A stretch of 48,335 nucleotides of DNA from Olavius sp. associated proteobacterium Delta 1 (GCA_902749685.1 CACVKW010000802.1:1-48335), one strand, 5' to 3'. Positions 31,486-40,596 are shown, numbered from the stretch's first letter. Notes: generated by a model from the letters alone, not told the origin. Made by a program: numbers and translations.

Positions 31486-33081
31486 TCAGGGTTGGCGTGT
31501 CACCAGTTTTAAGCTATAGGCGGCGGCCGTCTGGACATCCTGGTTTTCATCTGCTTTTGCAAGACGGTTGAGCTCAACGGCGGCAAGCGGATCAGCCAGA
31601 TAGCCCAGGCTCAATGCCGCTTGTCGCCTGACTTCGGAATTAATGTCAGAAAGTTCCTTAATCAGCGCTTTAACTGCCTTAGGATCATGCAAACGGCCGA
31701 GCACAGCCGCACCCGTCCAGCGGACTTCAGCCACCTGGTCATCGAGACAAGCGATTGCCGCATCGACTGCCCCCGGAAAACCGAGCACACCAATTGAACG
31801 TACCGCAACTGCCCGCAAACGGAAATCGGGATCGCCGATCCCCGCCTGCCCAGCTAGAAATTCGGCAGCCTCCTGGGATTTTGTGTATCCAAGACCGTAA
31901 AGGGCGGCCCTGCGCTGTCGATAGAATCCTTCGGCCAATTTTAACGCGGCAGCTGATTCCCGCGGGATTGGAATTGGACGTGGGCGAGCGGCCTGCAGCA
32001 GCGCTTGCAGCCCTAGGGGAGCGCCAAGATCTGCAATTGCCTGCAAAGCCACAACCTGGAAACTGAGATCGGCCACCACCGGGACCGGTTCGGATAATAA
32101 TTGCCGGTTCGACTGCCGTACCAGTCGCCGCGAGATTTCTAATGACATCCGGCTAATGGGTGAAGCGGCCTCCTTGTACCCCTGATCGTGCAGACTTTTA
32201 ACTGCGAAATAGCGAACCGCCGGAACTTTATCCGTCAACATCTCAATTAAAGTTGGATAAGCGTCGCCGTCATGGACTGCGCCCAGCGCGATTACAATCT
32301 GGCTGCGGAGTTGAGGGTCATCGGTTTTGTGTAATAGAGCCGTCAAAGGCTCCGTTGCTTCGGCTGAGCGCAGGTTCGTCAGGGCACTGACTATCAAAAG
32401 ACGCTCGCGGGTGCCGGGTGAGTCAGACAGCGCGAGCAAAAGCGGATTGACGGCTGCCGGCGAACCGGTTTTGCCGATTGCCCGGATTGCCCGCTGACGC
32501 AAAGTGCGGTTGCCGGTACCGGTTACCAGTGCGGCCAGATTCTGCACCGACGCCCCGGTTGAGAAACCACCCAGAGCATCAACTGCACTGCTTTGCACCA
32601 GGAACGATGAATCTTTCTTGAGGGCTGTTAGAAGCATCGGCAGGCTGCTTTCTTCGCCGATAGCTCCGAGAGCCGCCACACAATCGCTGCGCAGTTCTTC
32701 GCGTGTTTCATTATTCAGACAGACCGTAAGTGCAGGTATGCCGCGCCGGTCTCCCAGTTTGCCAAGTGCGGTATAGAGTGCTGAGCGAACCAGGGGATTT
32801 TTTTCCGGTATGGCCAAGCAGTCGAGGAGCGGTTCCATGGCTTCAGGCTGACCGCGAACGCCCAATGATTGGGCCGCCCGCATGCGCATTTCCGGCGACT
32901 CGGACTCCAGGGCCTTGACAAGCGCCTCGAATGGAATGGCTCCATGCTCCCAGCCGTTACCATGTGATCGAGTTGTCACAAATATCAAAATCAACAGCAA
33001 CGACAGGGCAATTGCAGCTCGGCCAAAAATCGTTTTGAGGCGAAAGGCAGATTCAGCGAATGTTTGTAAATAAGTACTCAT
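31486..33081 (-). CDS. membrane-anchored HEAT-repeat protein
   Basis: A protein of about 531 residues. I prefer the ATG at 33081, which begins just ahead of a single hydrophobic anchor (FGRAAIALSLLLILIFVTTR); an ATG at 33144 would add 21 polar residues, and neither has a good ribosome site. The rest is made of about thirteen HEAT/PBS-lyase-like repeats of roughly 31-35 residues with the pattern ALxxLGxxGxxxAVxPLLxxL, e.g. AAQSLGVRGQPEAMEPLLDC and AALGAIGEESSLPMLLTALK. Such alpha-solenoids bind other proteins, here probably on the periplasmic face. Partner unknown. It is convergent with the HupE-like gene. Confidence 0.85.
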   Translation of the reverse strand: MSTYLQTFAESAFRLKTIFGRAAIALSLLLILIFVTTRSHGNGWEHGAIPFEALVKALESESPEMRMRAAQSLGVRGQPEAMEPLLDCLAIPEKNPLVRSALYTALGKLGDRRGIPALTVCLNNETREELRSDCVAALGAIGEESSLPMLLTALKKDSSFLVQSSAVDALGGFSTGASVQNLAALVTGTGNRTLRQRAIRAIGKTGSPAAVNPLLLALSDSPGTRERLLIVSALTNLRSAEATEPLTALLHKTDDPQLRSQIVIALGAVHDGDAYPTLIEMLTDKVPAVRYFAVKSLHDQGYKEAASPISRMSLEISRRLVRQSNRQLLSEPVPVVADLSFQVVALQAIADLGAPLGLQALLQAARPRPIPIPRESAAALKLAEGFYRQRRAALYGLGYTKSQEAAEFLAGQAGIGDPDFRLRAVAVRSIGVLGFPGAVDAAIACLDDQVAEVRWTGAAVLGRLHDPKAVKALIKELSDINSEVRRQAALSLGYLADPLAAVELNRLAKADENQDVQTAAAYSLKLVTRQP

Positions 33082-33260
33082 CGTAAAGGGACCGTAATTT
33101 TTGTTTTTAATCCGCCGATTACACAGATAATTAAGCCTTGGCATTTTTAAAGGGCTTAAATCCCAGCCCCTTAATGCGGTGAGCCTTGATTAGAATAAAC
33201 ATACTTCACTTTTTAATCAATGCAAACCTTTAAAGCGGACCCCGGGGATTTAATCATCAA

Positions 33261-33497
33261 CTTCTATCTGGGACGACAATGTCTATGCGGCACCGGCCAA
33301 CGATATCGTGGATACGGCCATCGGCGATGTCGTGTGGCAGGGCAAAGGCGCCAAACCCAGAAAAGACTGGCTATTCAAATAACACAAACTTGAAAATTGA
33401 GTCGATTTTTTTATCCGGCGCCAATCGGATCGGCCTTGCGGCTGCCGGAGAAATTGAAGATGCCCAGGCTGACGTTTACAGCTATGTTTTTTTCTGA
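33261..33497 (+). other. unidentified coding-like fragments ahead of the broken cyclase
   Basis: Two short open stretches read like protein ends: DDNVYAAPANDIVDTAIGDV, then VWQGKGAKPRKDWLFK-stop (to about 33381), and SIFLSGANRIGLAAAGEIED, then AQADVYSYVFF-stop (to 33497). Neither has a start codon with a ribosome site and I do not recognise the family. They are probably debris of genes once upstream of the cyclase. The remainder of 33082-33260 shows nothing. Confidence 0.4.
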
Positions 33498-33502
33498 AGA
33501 AT

Positions 33503-34021
33503 ATGCTGGTCGGGGTCGTCTACCCCTTTTTTTCTTTTCTGGTCATTTTTCTGGCGGTAAGCATTAGCAACTAATTTTACGAGGGCCGGGAGAAAAGCGT
33601 TATTCGAAGCGCCTTCGGACACTATGTCTCGCCGCGGGTGGTCAGCCAGCTTATTGACAATCCGGCCAAGCTGTCATTGAAAGCGGAACTGGGCAATCAA
33701 TTTTTCTGCCGTTTTATCGACAAGGTCAGGGTGAAGGGCAAAAATAAAGCGGTGATGATCTACGAGCCGCTGGTTGAGGGAACGCCGGATTCAGCTCTGA
33801 TCAGAGAGGTCGAGGCTTTTGAAAGTGCGGTGGCAGACTATCGCGACCAAAAGTTTCACAGGGCCCAGGATGTCATGGCAACCCTGTACCGCAATAATCC
33901 ACTGAGACTATATGCGATTTATTTGCATCGAATAAATAATTATCTCGAATCGCCTCCCCCGCCCGATTGGGATGGGGTGGAACGGCGTATATATTTACCC
34001 GAAAATTTGACGGTTAATTAA
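33503..34021 (+). pseudogene. adenylate/guanylate cyclase, catalytic core deleted
   Basis: The frame gives the last membrane helix of a CHASE2-type cyclase (LVGVVYPFFSFLVIFLAVSI), an in-frame stop TAA at 33572, then YEGREKSVIRSAFGHYVSPR, VVSQLIDNPAKLSLKAELG, the usual linker into a class III cyclase. At this point the catalytic domain should begin (ELKELTVLFSD...), but the sequence jumps to NQFFCRFIDKVRVKGKNKAV, the very end of that domain. About 110-130 residues with the metal-binding Asp residues are missing. The C-terminus (ESPPPPDWDGVERRIYLPEN) is intact. Nonsense codon plus loss of the active site make it a pseudogene. Confidence 0.8.
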
Positions 34022-34093
34022 TCCGCCCTGAAATATAGACTCCTCGGGATTGTAAATTGTTCTCTGATTTTATTCGGCTCCCCTCAGAGTCCA

Positions 34094-34140
34094 GGAATCA
34101 AGGGTTCAGATTGGACCTGAACCTAATAACCTTGAACCCT
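34094..34140. repeat. fold-back GGTTCA-type heptad repeat
   Basis: GGAATCA, AGGGTTC, AGATTGG, ACCTGAA, CCTAATA, ACCTTGA, ACCCTGA in 7-bp phase; the outer AAGGGTTCA and TGAACCCT arms are complementary. It separates the broken cyclase from the broken cNMP-binding gene. Confidence 0.7.
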
Positions 34141-34202
34141 GAGCGGACACCATGTTTTTACCTCGACCCTGCTGGATTCCGCAGACGGGGCGCATTCGAA
34201 TT

Positions 34203-34640
34203 TTAGGCCAGTTTGGCAGTTGTATCCCGCAGGCGACGGCTTAGAATGCGGGCAATATTGGTCAGGATCGTATTATAGGCTTCGATATTTTCTCACAGGA
34301 CAGCGTTGAAATCCAGTCGGTCCATCGACCATATTCCGACATCAGTGACTGCCCTCACACTGGCTGATGGGGGTTCCACGTCAATCAGGGACATTTCTCC
34401 GAGAACATCCCCCTGATACAGATCATATAATTTGTTGCTGCCGGCCAGAGTTGTGATTTTGTGATTTTTACTATCGCGCTTGGGTCCGGATTTAAACACC
34501 TCCACCTGTCCTTCTTCAATGAGCAGAATCTCATCCTTCTGCTCACCTTCCCGGATAATGATCCCACCGGGCTGATACTCACGGTATTTTGCGGTGGCCG
34601 TCAACTTTTCGAACCTATCCCGATTGTTTGATGAGAAATT
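34203..34640 (-). pseudogene. cyclic-nucleotide-binding-domain protein, broken copy
   Basis: The minus-strand frame reads FEKLTATAKYREYQPGGIII through GEMSLIDVEPPSASVRAVTD to FNAVL, then TGA (34295-34293), then continues in frame ENIEAYNTILTNIARILSRR, LRDTTAKLA-stop (34203). It aligns along its whole length with the intact protein at 34794-35264, where the TGA position is Arg (a CGA to TGA change would explain it). It also lacks the first roughly 20 residues and has no ATG; only a TTG at 34604 could start it. It lies head-to-head with the intact paralogue. Confidence 0.8.
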
Positions 34641-34793
34641 GGTTTTTTAAGCAGAGTCCGGCGCTATATGCACCCTCGGTGCGGAGGTTTTCGCTCCATC
34701 GAATGTGAATCTTATTCTAAAGAAAAAGTCCATATTGACCGATAAAAAAGATGACAAGTTTTTCCTAAACATTCCAATCTGGAGGCCAGGATA

Positions 34794-35264
34794 ATGCCGG
34801 ATTTTAACGAACTTCAAGACCGACCGCTTTTTATTGGGGTTGACGGTGAGGCGTTCAACAAATTTGCTCAGGTTGCAACGTACCAGGAATATCAGCCGGG
34901 GGGAGTGATCATCAAGGAGGGTGAGCAAAAAGACGCCCTGTTGGTAATCGAAAAAGGTCAAGTCGAGGTGTTCAAAGGCGACCTCAGTCTCTATGCCGAT
35001 GACCAAAAAATTGCCACCCTTAGCGGTGACAGGAAATTTGGTGACATGTTCCGGGGCGATGTTCTCGGAGAAATGTCGTTGATCGATGCAGAACCCGCAT
35101 CAGCTACCGTGAGAGCCGTCACCAAAGTTGGTATTTGGTCAATCGATCGGGTGGACTTCGCTGCCGTTTTGCGCAAGGATCTGACCACCTACATTGTGGT
35201 TATTACAAATATAGCACGCATCCTAAGCCGTCGCCTGAGAGATGCCGGGAAAATAAATTTGTAG
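34794..35264 (+). CDS. stand-alone cyclic-nucleotide-binding-domain protein
   Basis: A 156-residue cytosolic protein that is little more than one Crp-like beta-barrel: YQPGGVIIKEGEQKDALLVI, EKGQVEVFKG, RGDVLGEMSLIDAEPASATV, then a C-terminal helix (YIVVITNIARILSRRLRDAG). The phosphate-binding cassette normally reads GExxLxxxxPRSAT; here Arg is replaced by Ala (EPASAT), so cAMP binding is doubtful. No DNA-binding domain follows. CCAGGATA precedes the ATG. The neighbourhood holds a broken adenylate cyclase and a broken paralogue, so this may be the last survivor of a cyclic-nucleotide system, now ligand-free. Confidence 0.85.
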   Translation: MPDFNELQDRPLFIGVDGEAFNKFAQVATYQEYQPGGVIIKEGEQKDALLVIEKGQVEVFKGDLSLYADDQKIATLSGDRKFGDMFRGDVLGEMSLIDAEPASATVRAVTKVGIWSIDRVDFAAVLRKDLTTYIVVITNIARILSRRLRDAGKINL

Positions 35265-35351
35265 TATAAACAGATTGCAGGATCCCTAAATTCAGGCTGA
35301 ATTTGCTGATTTCAATCTGCCGACAGAAGCTTGATGGGTCCTGGTTGGATT

Positions 35352-35388
35352 GGGGCCGGCGATATGTGTTTTTTTTTCGGTCGGCCCC
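35352..35388 (+). terminator. possible hairpin between convergent genes
   Basis: GGGGCCG (35352-35358) and CGGCCCC (35382-35388) can pair around a 23-base loop that contains a run of nine T. The stem is short and the T-run lies inside the loop, so this is a weak terminator candidate; position between converging genes is the main support. Confidence 0.3.
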
Positions 35389-35414
35389 TTCGCATTCTAG
35401 CAGCCTTTTCCAAA

Positions 35415-35597
35415 CTACCATTTTAAGCGGTAATCAGCATCCGGGGTGCACAACTCTTTCCCTTTTAACATCTCTTTAATGGCAGGAGTCACCCGATGAT
35501 ATAATTTGTACAACCCATCCATAAGTTCAAGCTCAGAGATCTCTTTCCATCCTTCGTTTTCGTTGTATCTGACTTCATAGATAGGCTTTGTCATCAT
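35415..35597 (-). CDS. small protein of unknown function (60-61 aa)
   Basis: A 60-residue soluble protein. AAAGGAGGTGGGTT fixes the start at the ATG pair 35597/35594; an upstream extension to 35729 has no ribosome site. Sequence features: TKPIYEVRYNENEGWKEISE, then a helical ELMDGLYKLYHRVTPAIKEM, ending KGKELCTPDADYRLKW. The mixed beta-hairpin/helix pattern and high aromatic content suggest a compact domain. I cannot assign a function. It lies between the cNMP-domain gene and the 757-residue orphan. Confidence 0.65.
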   Translation of the reverse strand: MMTKPIYEVRYNENEGWKEISELELMDGLYKLYHRVTPAIKEMLKGKELCTPDADYRLKW

Positions 35598-36017
35598 AAC
35601 CCACCTCCTTTGTTGAAGTTCAGTAAAAATTAAATCATCCCCAGTTACTTTTAGTTCCGCACAAATCATGCCAGGCAGGCGATATATATTGCTGATTTGA
35701 GGAATTTGCGTAACCTTCTTATATTGCATTTAATTGTAAACAGGTTGGTTTTGTTCAATTGAGGCCGGATGGTTGGAGAAAGATGTATCTGCAAATCAAA
35801 TATACAGCTAAATATAAACTTGATTGACACATCCGGTAATTGGCTTTACTGATTTATATCTCTTAATCTGCTGGTTTATAAAACTATTCCAGCTTCTCGT
35901 TAATTTTCATGCAGGATTCAGGTGGTAACCTATTGGTAAGGCGGTAAAAGGAGGGTATTATACAGAAAAATATCCTTAGGAATGTCTAATCTATCCAATG
36001 GGCAAACAGAGCTATGC
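35598..36017. other. 420-bp AT-rich gap, no gene seen
   Basis: No protein-like frame on either strand and no heptad repeat. A TTGACA at 35824-35829 has only TACTGA at the right distance and no gene behind it. The promoter of the small minus-strand gene must lie in the left part but is not obvious. Confidence 0.5.
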
Positions 36018-38291
36018 TCAAGTTTTCGCCATAAGTTTTTGTTTGGCAGAATCCGCGGATTCCTTCAATTGATTGATCAGGTCCGTTTCATGCAGCGAAT
36101 TGGTTAATTGTGAAAAAACGTCCAGCCGACCCTTGATACCCTCAATAAATGCCACTTCGTTGCTGTCGCCAACCTTACCGACACCGCGTATCACGACTTT
36201 CAAAAGCTGGAGTATATCCGCCATGTGTTTCTGGCTTTTACTCAGTTGGTAAAGATCGGATTCCGGATGACCGTATTCCTTAAGGGCACTTAGCAGAATC
36301 GATCTGCTGGTATTGCCACCCACCAGGGCCATGAAAATATAGCTCTCTCTCTCTAAAGCCAGTAATTCCTGGACATCCATCAGACTATTTTGATCCTCGT
36401 CAGAATCAAGATCCTCCAGTAGTCTGCGGTGAATTGTTCCAATTTTTTCAAAAAATTTGTCTTGATTTTTATCGATTTTCCAGGCGGCATAGCGCGTAAT
36501 TTTCTGGTCGATCCCTTTGTTTGTCAAAAGAACATCTTCCGGGGTAATCTGGTAACTCACTATTTCCTGGGAATATGATCGCACCAGACGGTTACCGAGC
36601 ATGAAGGCTTTTCTGTCTGCAAATCGGATCACCGAGGGATTTTGGAAGAGGTCTTCCAACAGGACAGACAGTGAATTTTTGGGCTGTTTTAAGCGGTCCA
36701 CGAGCAGTTGAAGGGAGTCCAGGAAAGCGGATCGGTCATTTTGATGCAGAGATTCTTTCAGATTATGCCAAAGAAAATCAAATATTCTTCTTTCATAGCG
36801 CTCCAGATCAGGAATGATTCTTCCAAATGTACTTTTACTGAAATTCCCCTGGCTGTCAAAACAGCTTTTAAGCATTTTTACGAGAGTTTTGGCCTGGTCC
36901 ACCGATACCTTAAAATCCTCGGCAAGGGTTTCAAAATCCCGCACGTCAAATTTGATTACGCGGTGGACCATTTGCGTCATCTTTTTTTTGGTCTCTGACC
37001 GATTTTTCTGGAAGGTAACAATTTTTCCAATCTTGGTGTGGACCTTTTCGGTTAACGTTCCCTTGCCCGGTGTGTAGGCCTTGATCTCGTTGCCTTCAAT
37101 TTGAAGATTATCGTAAACATTTTCGTTCACCTTACTGAGCCGCTCTTCCATGTTGTTTAAGACTTCAGTCTTTATTTCTGCGCCTTTGGATTTTGTATCG
37201 ATGGTCTCTAGCAAACCGGAGGTGAGGTGAAGCCGTTCGGCAATTTGTTGAGAATCAATTTTGGCATAGTCTTCGCCGTAAACACTTTTCAGGACACGCG
37301 CAGTTTCAGTGCTGGATCCGCCAGAGCTGTCCATGACCAGCCGGGCAACATTGGCCATCTGATCGGATACAGGAGCTTGCCCATCACTGACCATCAGCCA
37401 TTTTATATTGTTGACCTCGATGGGTGAAGGGTTCAATTTTGAGCGGAAACGTTTAATTTTCAGGATTGCATCGTAGATACTGGTGTAGCTGTATTTTTTA
37501 GCGTTAGACTCCGTACTTCGCATCAGGCTATCCACTTTATGTACCATTGCCTGCATTTTCTGCGGATGCAAACCATTGAGCACAGCCAGCAGCGTTAAAT
37601 TCAAGTCGGGTACGTTGTTCTCATTATGAATTGGCGGAAGTGACACGGGTTTGCCACGCATTGAGATGGTGATGGGCGAATTTTTTTCTATTGCAGTGAA
37701 ATAGCGGGCTGCAAACTGTAGCGATACCAGCAGGCGTTTGAGTTCCTGCCTGTTTTGGGGTATTTTTAAAATAAGATTGTTAATGCTGTGATTCCAGAAT
37801 GTTTCAAAGCCTCTGTTGAGTTTCTCCAGAAATTTGGATGGGTCTGTTCCCTGCCCTTTAGAGATGGCGCGCACCACCTCAGTATCGAAGGAGATATCTC
37901 CGGAAAGTATTTCGTAGTCCGTTTTTTTGTCGACCAGGTTTCCGCCAAAAGCACCCTTATATCGGATCAGGGTTTTATTGCCGACTTCCGGATTTATACT
38001 GAGGGAGCCGAAAATATTCTCGAATTGGACCAGGATCATTCTTTCCAGATCTTGTTTACAGGCTTTGGAGCCACCGTCAAGACATCTGCTAACCTGGTAG
38101 ACCAGGTTGCCAATCTGGATACGCAAGGCATCATAGCGCCGTCGCTCCTCACGAAGCCCCTGCTCCAGCCGGTCTGAACCGCTAAAATCATGCTTTTCCA
38201 GTTTTCGAACTTCCACTCCGCCAAGCTGCGCGTAGAGTTCTTCAGCTGAGTCATCCAGGTTGATGTCGTCAGATTCCATTTTCGTATCCAC
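36018..38291 (-). CDS. large helical protein of unknown function (757 aa)
   Basis: I do not recognise this 757-residue protein. It has no signal peptide or membrane segment and appears almost wholly alpha-helical, with many Lys, Glu, Leu and Ser. Visible landmarks: an acidic N-terminus (ESDDINLDDSAEELYAQLGG), a paired-Cys segment RCLDGGSKACKQDLERM, a GGSSTETARVLKSVYGEDYA stretch in the middle, and a C-terminal helical bundle (LKVVIRGVGKVGDSNEVAFI). No nucleotide-binding loop or catalytic triad is seen. The start is GTG at 38291 or ATG at 38279; neither has a strong ribosome site. It is monocistronic and lies next to the cyclic-nucleotide debris, which might be a clue to origin, not function. 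Confidence 0.8.
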   Translation of the reverse strand: MDTKMESDDINLDDSAEELYAQLGGVEVRKLEKHDFSGSDRLEQGLREERRRYDALRIQIGNLVYQVSRCLDGGSKACKQDLERMILVQFENIFGSLSINPEVGNKTLIRYKGAFGGNLVDKKTDYEILSGDISFDTEVVRAISKGQGTDPSKFLEKLNRGFETFWNHSINNLILKIPQNRQELKRLLVSLQFAARYFTAIEKNSPITISMRGKPVSLPPIHNENNVPDLNLTLLAVLNGLHPQKMQAMVHKVDSLMRSTESNAKKYSYTSIYDAILKIKRFRSKLNPSPIEVNNIKWLMVSDGQAPVSDQMANVARLVMDSSGGSSTETARVLKSVYGEDYAKIDSQQIAERLHLTSGLLETIDTKSKGAEIKTEVLNNMEERLSKVNENVYDNLQIEGNEIKAYTPGKGTLTEKVHTKIGKIVTFQKNRSETKKKMTQMVHRVIKFDVRDFETLAEDFKVSVDQAKTLVKMLKSCFDSQGNFSKSTFGRIIPDLERYERRIFDFLWHNLKESLHQNDRSAFLDSLQLLVDRLKQPKNSLSVLLEDLFQNPSVIRFADRKAFMLGNRLVRSYSQEIVSYQITPEDVLLTNKGIDQKITRYAAWKIDKNQDKFFEKIGTIHRRLLEDLDSDEDQNSLMDVQELLALERESYIFMALVGGNTSRSILLSALKEYGHPESDLYQLSKSQKHMADILQLLKVVIRGVGKVGDSNEVAFIEGIKGRLDVFSQLTNSLHETDLINQLKESADSAKQKLMAKT

Positions 38292-38504
38292 ACTGGTTTA
38301 TTCAGTTTTCGGTTTAGACATTTATTACCTTGTTATTCGGCAAAATCCGCTTTTTTCTTGAGCCAATTCTTTAAAAGTTTAAATTTAGGTGACCGAACGG
38401 GTCCGGTCACGATCAGTCAGCCAAACTTTTTTCAACAAAAAAATTAAATATATAGCCGATATTATGATGAAAACCTTATCAACCCCGGAATGGATTTAAT
38501 TCAC

Positions 38505-38530
38505 TGTTACAAATTGTTACAAACTGTTAC
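38505..38530 (-). promoter_or_regulatory. three direct repeats resembling CpxR boxes
   Basis: TGTTAC occurs at 38505, 38515 and 38525, exactly 10 bp apart. On the minus strand this is GTAAC-N5-GTAAC-N5-GTAAC, one base per box away from the CpxR consensus GTAAA-N5-GTAAA, on one helical face. It lies about 105-130 bp upstream of a Spy/CpxP-like gene, and a CpxRA-like pair is encoded 2 kb downstream. The rest of the 38292-38635 gap holds no gene. Confidence 0.6.
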
Positions 38531-38635
38531 ACCGCAGAAAAGCATTCCTCTTTAAGTCTGGTTAATATTGTATCAAACGGCTAGAACGGATTTTATATTA
38601 ATCGATAGACGCTGTATTACAGCAAAGGAGGAATC

Positions 38636-39076
38636 ATGGTAAAAAAAGGTTTATACATTGCAATGATTGCATTGCTGATTGCCGGTGTTACGGGTCTTTC
38701 CGGCTGCCGCCGTCATTCCCATGCACATAAAGCAGAGTTCATGGTGGATTACATCACCGAAACACTGGATTTAACTGAAAGCCAACAAGAGCAGTTGAAA
38801 CAGATTAAAGATGAGCTCATGGAAAAAGCTCAACAAATGCACACCAACAAGGAATCAATGCATGAAGAACTTGTTGCGCAGTTGCGCGGTGAAGAGATCG
38901 ATAAAGTGCGGGTGAAATCTATGGTTGCTGAGCATAGAGACCAGATGGATGAAATCATCGATCTTATTGTGGACCGATTAGCCGAGTTTCACAAAACACT
39001 GACACCGGAGCAAAAGGAAAAGTTGGTTGCCAAAATTGAAACTTTCAAAAAATGGCATGGTAAAAGTTGGGAATAG
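38636..39076 (+). CDS. Spy/CpxP-family periplasmic lipoprotein
   Basis: A 146-residue lipoprotein. Signal MVKKGLYIAMIALLIAGVTG with lipobox LSGC, then a His-rich RRHSHAHKAEF. Two LTxxQ-type motifs, LDLTESQQEQL and KTLTPEQKEKL, each begin a long helix; their spacing fits the Spy/CpxP cradle fold. Such proteins are ATP-independent chaperones or inhibitors of the Cpx sensor in the periplasm. Unlike E. coli Spy it is lipid-anchored. AAAGGAGGAATC precedes the ATG. GTAAC triplets upstream and a CpxRA-like system nearby suggest Cpx-type control. The clustered His next to the anchor may bind metal. Confidence 0.85.
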   Translation: MVKKGLYIAMIALLIAGVTGLSGCRRHSHAHKAEFMVDYITETLDLTESQQEQLKQIKDELMEKAQQMHTNKESMHEELVAQLRGEEIDKVRVKSMVAEHRDQMDEIIDLIVDRLAEFHKTLTPEQKEKLVAKIETFKKWHGKSWE

Positions 39077-39080
39077 GGAG

Positions 39081-39215
39081 CGTGTTGCGTGTTGCGTGAT
39101 ACGTGTTGCGTGTTGCGTGGTACGTGTTGCGTGATACGTGTTGCGTGTTGCGTGGTACGTGTTGCGTGTTGCATGGTACGTGTTGCGTGTTGCGGGATGC
39201 GCGTGGCCTGTTGCG
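39081..39215. repeat. GTGTTGC/GTGATAC heptad array
   Basis: About nineteen 7-bp units alternate between GTGTTGC, GTGATAC and GTGGTAC, e.g. GTGTTGC, GTGTTGC, GTGATAC, GTGTTGC, GTGTTGC, GTGGTAC, starting directly behind the Spy-like gene and decaying at the right end. It is unrelated in bases to the other families but has the same period. The following 39216-39392 has no gene. Confidence 0.85.
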
Positions 39216-39392
39216 AGCAGGGAGATAAAAAGTAGGGTCGGTGCTAGTGTTCCGCCGTCAGGCGTGGCCCTAGTGCCGACCCTGGTTAATCTAAAGATGA
39301 AGTGGAATGGCTACGGGTGATGACATTAATTGCCGGAATGATTATGGTCTGTAGCATGTTTAACTCCGACACTACCCGTGAGCGTTATAATC

Positions 39393-40499
39393 ATGACCCG
39401 CAGACAATTTATAAAGAAATTACTGATAACATCATTACACAGTTTGTCGATCGTAAGCCTTATGCCTAACTCATCTTCATCGGCTGTTTCCGCTGATTCC
39501 GGACCGGAAATTTTGCATTATAAACCGCTTAACGGGCGCAGTTTGCGTGAGATTGCCCGTGCAAAAGAACACCATAATTCCGGGGGCTTTGTGAATCCCA
39601 TCGGACTGGGTCGCGACGGCCGTTTATGGGAGGTGATGAAGTGGAAGCTTTTCAGTGAAAATAAATTCAAACCATTCTTTGCTGATGAGCAGGTGACGCC
39701 TGTAACCATTGATTGGAACTCGGTTCGAGAACACAGCGGCAGTTCGGTAACATTTCTGAAACATGCCAGTGTGATGATTAAAGACGTTGATCGCAATATC
39801 CTTGTCGATCCGATATTTTCTGAAATCTTCTGGTTCATCAAGGATTTTACCCCGCTGAATTTTGAACCCCGGGAAATACCCAGGCCGCAGCATGTTTTAA
39901 TAACCCATGGCCACTATGATCACCTCGACAAAAAATCACTGGCTTCCCTGAATAAAAACAGCCATGTCCTTTCGCCCCTGGGTTACGATGACATATTTGA
40001 AGACCTATCCATGAAAAACCGGACGCGTTTGGATTGGTTTGATTCATTTAACGATGGAAGACTCAACATTACGTTGCTGCCATGCAATCACTGGACCATG
40101 CGCAGTCCGATAACCGGACCCAACCGGTCCTTGTGGGGGTCGTATCTGATAAGATTGGCCAGCGGCTACACCATTTACGTTTCCGGCGACACGGCCTATT
40201 TCGATGGATTTGAACAACTGGGCCGTGAATATAAAATCGATCTGGCCGTGTTTAACGTGGGCGCCTATGAACCGCGCTGGTTCATGGCGCCAAGCCATAT
40301 GAATCCGCGCGAGACGGTTCAGGCGTTTAAACAATTAAAAGCCGGCAAAATGATGATCGTCCATTGGGGAACCTTTCGCCTGGGCAACGAGCCGGTGCAT
40401 TTCCCTCCGATGCAGATCAAAGAGGAACTAAAAAAAGAAGGCCTTCTTGACAAGCTGATTGATCTGAAACACGGGGAGACCCTGTTTATTGATTCCTAA
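39393..40499 (+). CDS. metallo-beta-lactamase-fold hydrolase (UlaG/NAPE-PLD-like), Tat signal
   Basis: A 368-residue exported hydrolase. The ATG at 39393 opens directly with a twin-arginine signal, TRRQFIKKLLITSLHSLSIV, so it is preferred over the GTG at 39378. The metal site is clear: THGHYDHLDK (HxHxDH), the later Asp in YVSGDTAYFDGF and the terminal His in MIVHWGTFRLG. PCNHWTMRSP is also typical of the N-acyl-phosphatidylethanolamine phospholipase D/UlaG branch. Export by Tat means it folds with metal before reaching the periplasm. Substrate is probably a lipid phosphodiester or lactone, by family only. It lies between the Spy-like gene and the CpxRA-like pair, in the same orientation. Confidence 0.85.
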   Translation: MTRRQFIKKLLITSLHSLSIVSLMPNSSSSAVSADSGPEILHYKPLNGRSLREIARAKEHHNSGGFVNPIGLGRDGRLWEVMKWKLFSENKFKPFFADEQVTPVTIDWNSVREHSGSSVTFLKHASVMIKDVDRNILVDPIFSEIFWFIKDFTPLNFEPREIPRPQHVLITHGHYDHLDKKSLASLNKNSHVLSPLGYDDIFEDLSMKNRTRLDWFDSFNDGRLNITLLPCNHWTMRSPITGPNRSLWGSYLIRLASGYTIYVSGDTAYFDGFEQLGREYKIDLAVFNVGAYEPRWFMAPSHMNPRETVQAFKQLKAGKMMIVHWGTFRLGNEPVHFPPMQIKEELKKEGLLDKLIDLKHGETLFIDS

Positions 40500-40596
40500 A
40501 TCCAAACCTACTCAATCAAAGCGGTCGATAGGCATCGAAGTTTGACATCAAATTCTCTTTTTCGCATTAACTATCGCCAAAAGCGGATCCAAAAAT

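Noticed and set aside
35824..35852. TTGACA with 17-bp spacer in the 420-bp gap
   Set aside because: The -10 hexamer (TACTGA) is poor and no plus-strand gene follows.
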